A stretch of 57,034 nucleotides of DNA, from the NCBI RefSeq assembly GCF_009904055.1, contig NZ_WYDP01000015.1, positions 1 through 57,034 on the forward strand. Direction: 5' to 3'. Position numbers and translations under genes: made by a program. The stretch is from Rubellimicrobium sp. CFH 75288 (lineage in GTDB: Bacteria; Pseudomonadota; Alphaproteobacteria; Rhodobacterales; Rhodobacteraceae). The notes beneath the pieces are model-generated. The model searched no databases. It was given only the letters and a program-made list of their open reading frames with translations, and was not told where the DNA came from. Positions 53,643-57,034 of this stretch are shown piece after piece; position 1 is the stretch's first letter; every line of letters begins with the position of its first letter.

Positions 53643-54241
53643 TGCTGCATCTCAGCCGTCGCGCCGCGCTGGCGCAGGGGGGCGCGCTTGCCGCCCTGCT
53701 CGCCCTGGCCCCCGCCGCCCTGGCGCAGGATGTGGGGCGCGCCCGCGCGCTGGTGGACGAGCTTGTGGCGCAGGTCAACGCGGTGATCGCGAGCGGCCTG
53801 CCCGAGGCGGCCATGATCGACCGCTTTGCGGCGATCTTCCTCGCCTATGCGGACGTGCCCACGATCGCGCGCTACAGCCTGGGCGCCGATGCCCGCGCGC
53901 TCAGCGCCGACCAGATGGCGCGCTACACGCAGGCCTTCGCCGCCTATGTCGCGCGCAAGTACGGCTCGCGCTTCCGGGAGTTCATCGGCGGGCAGGTGGT
54001 GGTGGAGGACGCGCGCCCCGTCCCCAACGGCATCGAAGTGCGCACGACCGCCTATCTGCGCGGGCAGGCCCCGTTCCGGGTCGATTTCTGGGTCTCCGAC
54101 CGGTCCGGGCAGCTCAAGTTCTTCAACATGGTGGTCGAGGGCGTGAACATGCTCCTGGCCGAGCGGACCGAGATCCAGGCCATGCTGGACCAGCGCCGCG
54201 GCGACGTGGAGCGGCTGATCGCCGATCTGGCGCGGGGCTGA
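53642..54241 (+). CDS. mlaC: MlaC/Ttg2D family phospholipid-binding protein
   Basis: MlaC is the periplasmic carrier between MlaA and the inner-membrane MlaFEDB complex. The 199-residue protein has a signal peptide with SRRAALAQGG that resembles a twin-arginine start (cut near ALAQD), then FAAIFLAYADVPTIARYSLG, YVARKYGSRF and KFFNMVVEGVNMLLAERTEI, the conserved MlaC blocks. It is coupled to mlaA; mlaFED are not nearby. Confidence 0.91.
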   Translation: MLHLSRRAALAQGGALAALLALAPAALAQDVGRARALVDELVAQVNAVIASGLPEAAMIDRFAAIFLAYADVPTIARYSLGADARALSADQMARYTQAFAAYVARKYGSRFREFIGGQVVVEDARPVPNGIEVRTTAYLRGQAPFRVDFWVSDRSGQLKFFNMVVEGVNMLLAERTEIQAMLDQRRGDVERLIADLARG

Positions 54242-54335
54242 CCGGGACGCGGCCCTCCGGCCCGGACCCCGGACGGGGCCTGGCCGGAGCCTGTCCGCGC
54301 TCCATATCGGGGCGCAGCCCCCGTCGGAGAACGCC

Positions 54336-54773
54336 ATGCGCTTCAGTCCCCTGCCCTGCCTCGGCCTTGTCGCCCTTCTGGCCGGAGCGGCTGGCGCCGC
54401 GGCCCTGCCCTGGGACGGGACCTACCGGCCCACGCTCGGCGCCGATTGCAGCCGGATCGGCGAGGAAGGCGGCGCGGTGCGCATTGCCGAGGGCGAGTTC
54501 CACGGGATCGGCGCGGTCTGCGAGATGACCAATCCCGTGGACGTGCTCGACATGGACGCCACCCTCTATGTCATGGAATGCGAAGGCGGGGGCGAGACCT
54601 GGACCGAGCGGGCCATGCTGATGCGGGCCGCCGAGGGGGATGCGGTCTTCGTGATCTGGAACGGCTATGCCTTCCGCTACGAACGCTGTCCCGACCCCGC
54701 GGAGGAGGCGGCCGACGAGCCCGCCGCCCCTGAGGTCCCCGGGGCGCCCGACGGCGAGGCGCCCGTCCTCTGA
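54336..54773 (+). CDS. Secreted hypothetical protein
   Basis: A 145-residue protein with a clear signal peptide (cut near GAAALPWDG) and a small domain with three cysteines (DCSRIG, AVCEMTNP, VMECEGGG) plus one more near RYERCPD, suggesting two disulfides. The pattern WDGTYRPTLGADCSRIGEEGGAVRI fits a small family of Rhodobacterales exported proteins of unknown function. The tail is Pro/Glu/Ala-rich. ATG 54336 follows CGGAGAA. It lies after mlaC and ends 9 bp from the convergent penicillin-binding protein gene. Confidence 0.78.
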   Translation: MRFSPLPCLGLVALLAGAAGAAALPWDGTYRPTLGADCSRIGEEGGAVRIAEGEFHGIGAVCEMTNPVDVLDMDATLYVMECEGGGETWTERAMLMRAAEGDAVFVIWNGYAFRYERCPDPAEEAADEPAAPEVPGAPDGEAPVL

Positions 54774-54782
54774 CCGCCGGAC

Positions 54783-57020
54783 CTACTGACCCGACAGGAT
54801 GGAGATGAGTGCGTCGAGCACGGCATCCTGGGCCGCGTCGCGCGCGGGGCGCGGGGGCGGGGCGGCGCCCTCGGGCGGGCCGAAGGCGCTCTCGAGCGCG
54901 GCGTCGAGCGCGGGGTCCGTGGTCAGGGGGCCGAACGCGGCCTCGAGCGCGGCATCCACCGCCGGATCGCCCGTGCCGCGGAAGGGCTCGCCCGTGCCGT
55001 CGGCCAAGAGGCCGCCCGGATCGACAAACCCGCCCGGCGTGCCGCGGGGGGGCGTCATCGGCAACGGGCGGGGCGGGATGTCCTCGAGTACCCGGACCAT
55101 GGTCTCGCGCCAGATCTCGGCGGGCAGGCCCCCGCCCGTGACGCCGGTCAGCGGCGTGTTGTCGTCGTAGCCCATCCACACGCCCGTGACGTAATCGGCG
55201 GAAAAGCCGATAAACCACGCATCGCGCGCGGCCTGGGTGGTGCCGGTCTTGCCCGCGATCTGCCAGCCGGGAATGCGCGCGCGTCCCCCCGTGCCCTCCT
55301 CGACGACGCGCCACATCATCCAGACGAGTTCCTGCGCCGCGCGTTCGCTGATGACCCGGTCGCGGATGCCGCCGCCCACGCCCATGACGGGTTGTTCGTC
55401 GCCCAGCAGCGACAGCTCCACGAGGCCGTAGGGCGCCACGGCCGAGCCGCCGTTGAGGATGCCGGCATAGGCCGCGGTCATCCGCAGCAGGGTCGATTCG
55501 GACGCCCCGAGCGCCAGGGCGGGCCCGAGCGCCAGGTCGCCGCGCAGGCCGAACCCCTCGGCCACCGCGCGGACGCGGTCGCGGCCCACCTGCTCGCTCA
55601 GCAGCACGGCGGGGATGTTGCGGCTCTCGGCGAGCGCCTGGGTCAGGGTGATCCGGCCCTTGAAGGTGCGGTCGTAGTTCTCCGGGCACCACTGGCCCGA
55701 TCCGGCGATGGTCATGCAGAGCGGCGTGTCGTCCACGCGGTCCTCGGGGTCGAGGCCGAGATCGAGCGCGGCGGCGAAGACGAAGGGCTTGAAGGCCGAG
55801 CCGGTCTGGCGCAGCGCCATGGTGGCGCGGTTGAAGCGGCCGGCCCCGTCCTCGCGCCCGCCGACCATGGCCCGCACGGCGCCGTCGGCGGACATGACGA
55901 CGATGGCCGCCTGCGCCTGGCTGCCTGCCCGGACGCGCGTCTCGAAGACGGTGCGCAGCGCCGTCTCGGCCGCACGCTGGATACGCGGGTCGAGCGTGGT
56001 GCGGATGATGACGTCCTCCGTGGTGCCGGAGGTGAAGAATTCCGGCCCCGTATCCATCACCCAGTCCGCAAAGGCGCCGCCGGAGCGCGCGGAGGCCCGC
56101 GGCGACAGGCGGGCGGGATTGGCGCGCGCCTCCTCCGCCTGGGCGGCGGTCAGGTAGCCCTGCTCCTCCATCAGCCCGACGACGATGCGTGCGCGGTCCT
56201 GCGAGCGGGCGAGGTTGGCGGTCGGGGCATAGGTGGAGGGCGCCCGCAGGAGCCCCGCGAGCATCGCCGCCTCGGCGGGGTTCACCTCGGCCGCGCCCTT
56301 GTCGAAGTAGCGTCGCGCTGCCGCCTCGAAGCCGCGCGTGCCCGCGCCCAGATAGGCGCGGTTGAGGTAGATCGTGAGGATCTCCTCCTTGGAATAGCGC
56401 AGCTCCATGGCGAGCGCGTAGATGGCTTCCTCCGCCTTGCGCCACAGCGAGGTGCGGCGGCAATCGGCCTCGTAGGCAGCCTCGTCGGCCCAGCGTTCGG
56501 GGTCGAAGGGCCGTCCGATGCAGAGCAGCTTGGCCGTCTGCTGGGTGATGGTGGAGCCGCCATGCCCCTCGAAGGCGCCGCGGCCGGCCGAGAGGTTGAT
56601 GCGGATGGCCCCGGCGATCCCCTGCGGGTCGAGGCCCGGATGCCACCAGAAGCGGCGGTCCTCGGTCGCGATCACCGCGTTGCGCAGATGCGGCGAGACG
56701 GAATCGGCCGTGACCATCCCGCCGAACTGGTCGCCGCGCCAGGCGAAGGGCTCGCCGTGCCGGTCGAGCAGCGTCACCGAGCCGCGGGCGCGGCCGTCCA
56801 CCAGCTCGGTGGCCGGCGGCAGCCGAGCAGCCTGCCAGGCGACGGCTCCGCCGAGAATCAGCCCGCCGAGAACGGCGGCGCGCCAGCCCACCGCCCAGAC
56901 CGCCCCGAGCACCGCCCGCACCAGGGCTGCCAGAAGCCCCAGAAGCCAGCCCACCGGGCCGCGCCGGCGCGCCGGCGCGGCCGCGCGCGTCCTGCGGCCG
57001 CCGCCCGATCCGCCCCGCAC
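54783..57020 (-). CDS. Class A penicillin-binding protein (PBP1A-like)
   Basis: Bifunctional peptidoglycan synthase. The 745-residue frame starts at GTG 57020, 15 bases from the window end, so a longer N-terminus cannot be excluded. It has an Arg-rich cytoplasmic start, one membrane helix (about 44-62), a glycosyltransferase domain with catalytic E120 (VIATEDRRFWWHPG) and GGSTITQQTAKLL, and a transpeptidase with SAFK (S408), SRN (466-468) and KTGT (591-594). The C-terminal tail after residue 650 is Pro/Gly-rich and contains two near-identical copies of DPAxDAALExAFGP (685-698 and 702-715) and a weaker third. Confidence 0.93.
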   Translation of the reverse strand: MRGGSGGGRRTRAAAPARRRGPVGWLLGLLAALVRAVLGAVWAVGWRAAVLGGLILGGAVAWQAARLPPATELVDGRARGSVTLLDRHGEPFAWRGDQFGGMVTADSVSPHLRNAVIATEDRRFWWHPGLDPQGIAGAIRINLSAGRGAFEGHGGSTITQQTAKLLCIGRPFDPERWADEAAYEADCRRTSLWRKAEEAIYALAMELRYSKEEILTIYLNRAYLGAGTRGFEAAARRYFDKGAAEVNPAEAAMLAGLLRAPSTYAPTANLARSQDRARIVVGLMEEQGYLTAAQAEEARANPARLSPRASARSGGAFADWVMDTGPEFFTSGTTEDVIIRTTLDPRIQRAAETALRTVFETRVRAGSQAQAAIVVMSADGAVRAMVGGREDGAGRFNRATMALRQTGSAFKPFVFAAALDLGLDPEDRVDDTPLCMTIAGSGQWCPENYDRTFKGRITLTQALAESRNIPAVLLSEQVGRDRVRAVAEGFGLRGDLALGPALALGASESTLLRMTAAYAGILNGGSAVAPYGLVELSLLGDEQPVMGVGGGIRDRVISERAAQELVWMMWRVVEEGTGGRARIPGWQIAGKTGTTQAARDAWFIGFSADYVTGVWMGYDDNTPLTGVTGGGLPAEIWRETMVRVLEDIPPRPLPMTPPRGTPGGFVDPGGLLADGTGEPFRGTGDPAVDAALEAAFGPLTTDPALDAALESAFGPPEGAAPPPRPARDAAQDAVLDALISILSGQ

Positions 57021-57034
57021 CCGCGAGGGGCCCG

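Noticed and set aside
1-57034. CRISPR arrays, tRNA or rRNA genes, prophage or defence systems
   Set aside because: No regularly spaced repeats, no tRNA cloverleaf or rRNA sequence, and no phage, restriction or toxin-antitoxin genes were recognised by eye.

Overview
The window is about 57 kb of very GC-rich DNA, densely packed with genes that mostly abut or overlap by 4 bp (ATGA or GTGA junctions). The gene content points to an alphaproteobacterium, most likely of the Rhodobacterales: a UbiH-type monooxygenase, amidase and DapC-like aminotransferase lead into ftsK and lolA, and hspQ, greA, ETF-QO, ispE, a DUF2007 and a YdcH-type protein, rsmD, dapA and PBP1a also occur. No rRNA or tRNA gene, CRISPR array or prophage was seen. 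The first 22 bases look like the end of an IS6-family insertion sequence, so the left edge is probably an assembly break at a repeated element.

Left end (1-5821, all minus strand): a sugar-type ABC importer operon (binding protein, double ATPase, two permeases) followed by a FadR-type GntR regulator and an acetoacetate-decarboxylase-family gene that appears cut by the IS end. A perfect 11-bp palindrome lies inside the likely promoter and is the probable operator of the regulator.

Isoprenoid block (5978-16959): type 2 IPP isomerase, then hpnC-hpnD-hpnE (farnesyl diphosphate to squalene) on the minus strand. Divergent from these is a plus-strand operon: DUF2141 secreted protein, two CrtI/CrtN/CrtP-family desaturase-oxidases, a PlsC-type acyltransferase and a CrtQ/HpnB-like glycosyltransferase, closed by a convergent aldehyde dehydrogenase. 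There is no squalene-hopene cyclase and no phytoene synthase here. The set matches, step by step, a route from squalene to a glycosylated, acylated C30 carotenoic acid (a staphyloxanthin-like pigment made from squalene instead of dehydrosqualene). This is the most interesting system in the window. A long-chain polyprenyl synthase and ispE follow at about 20-22 kb.

Middle (17-34 kb): housekeeping genes including ThpR, an EamA transporter, a tRNA methyltransferase, a TPR protein, ETF-QO, GreA, a UbiH-like protein, amidase, aminotransferase, FtsK and LolA. The one long non-coding stretch is 32748-33237, between ftsK and lolA.

Right part (34-57 kb): a small SLT lipoprotein, HspQ with a possible heat-shock promoter, free methionine sulfoxide reductase, and an XRE-cupin regulator plus dimethylglycine/sarcosine-dehydrogenase-like pair with a palindrome over the regulator's ribosome binding site. 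Then come RluA-type pseudouridine synthase, DapA, soluble lytic transglycosylase, a BadF-type sugar kinase, RsmD, a ferredoxin-reductase-like flavoprotein, Prx5-type peroxiredoxin, PhhB, GST, a GNAT/FemAB-like protein, GDPD, a RidA-family protein, a type I secretion ATPase/HlyD pair, MlaA-MlaC, a secreted hypothetical protein and a class A penicillin-binding protein whose start lies at the window edge.
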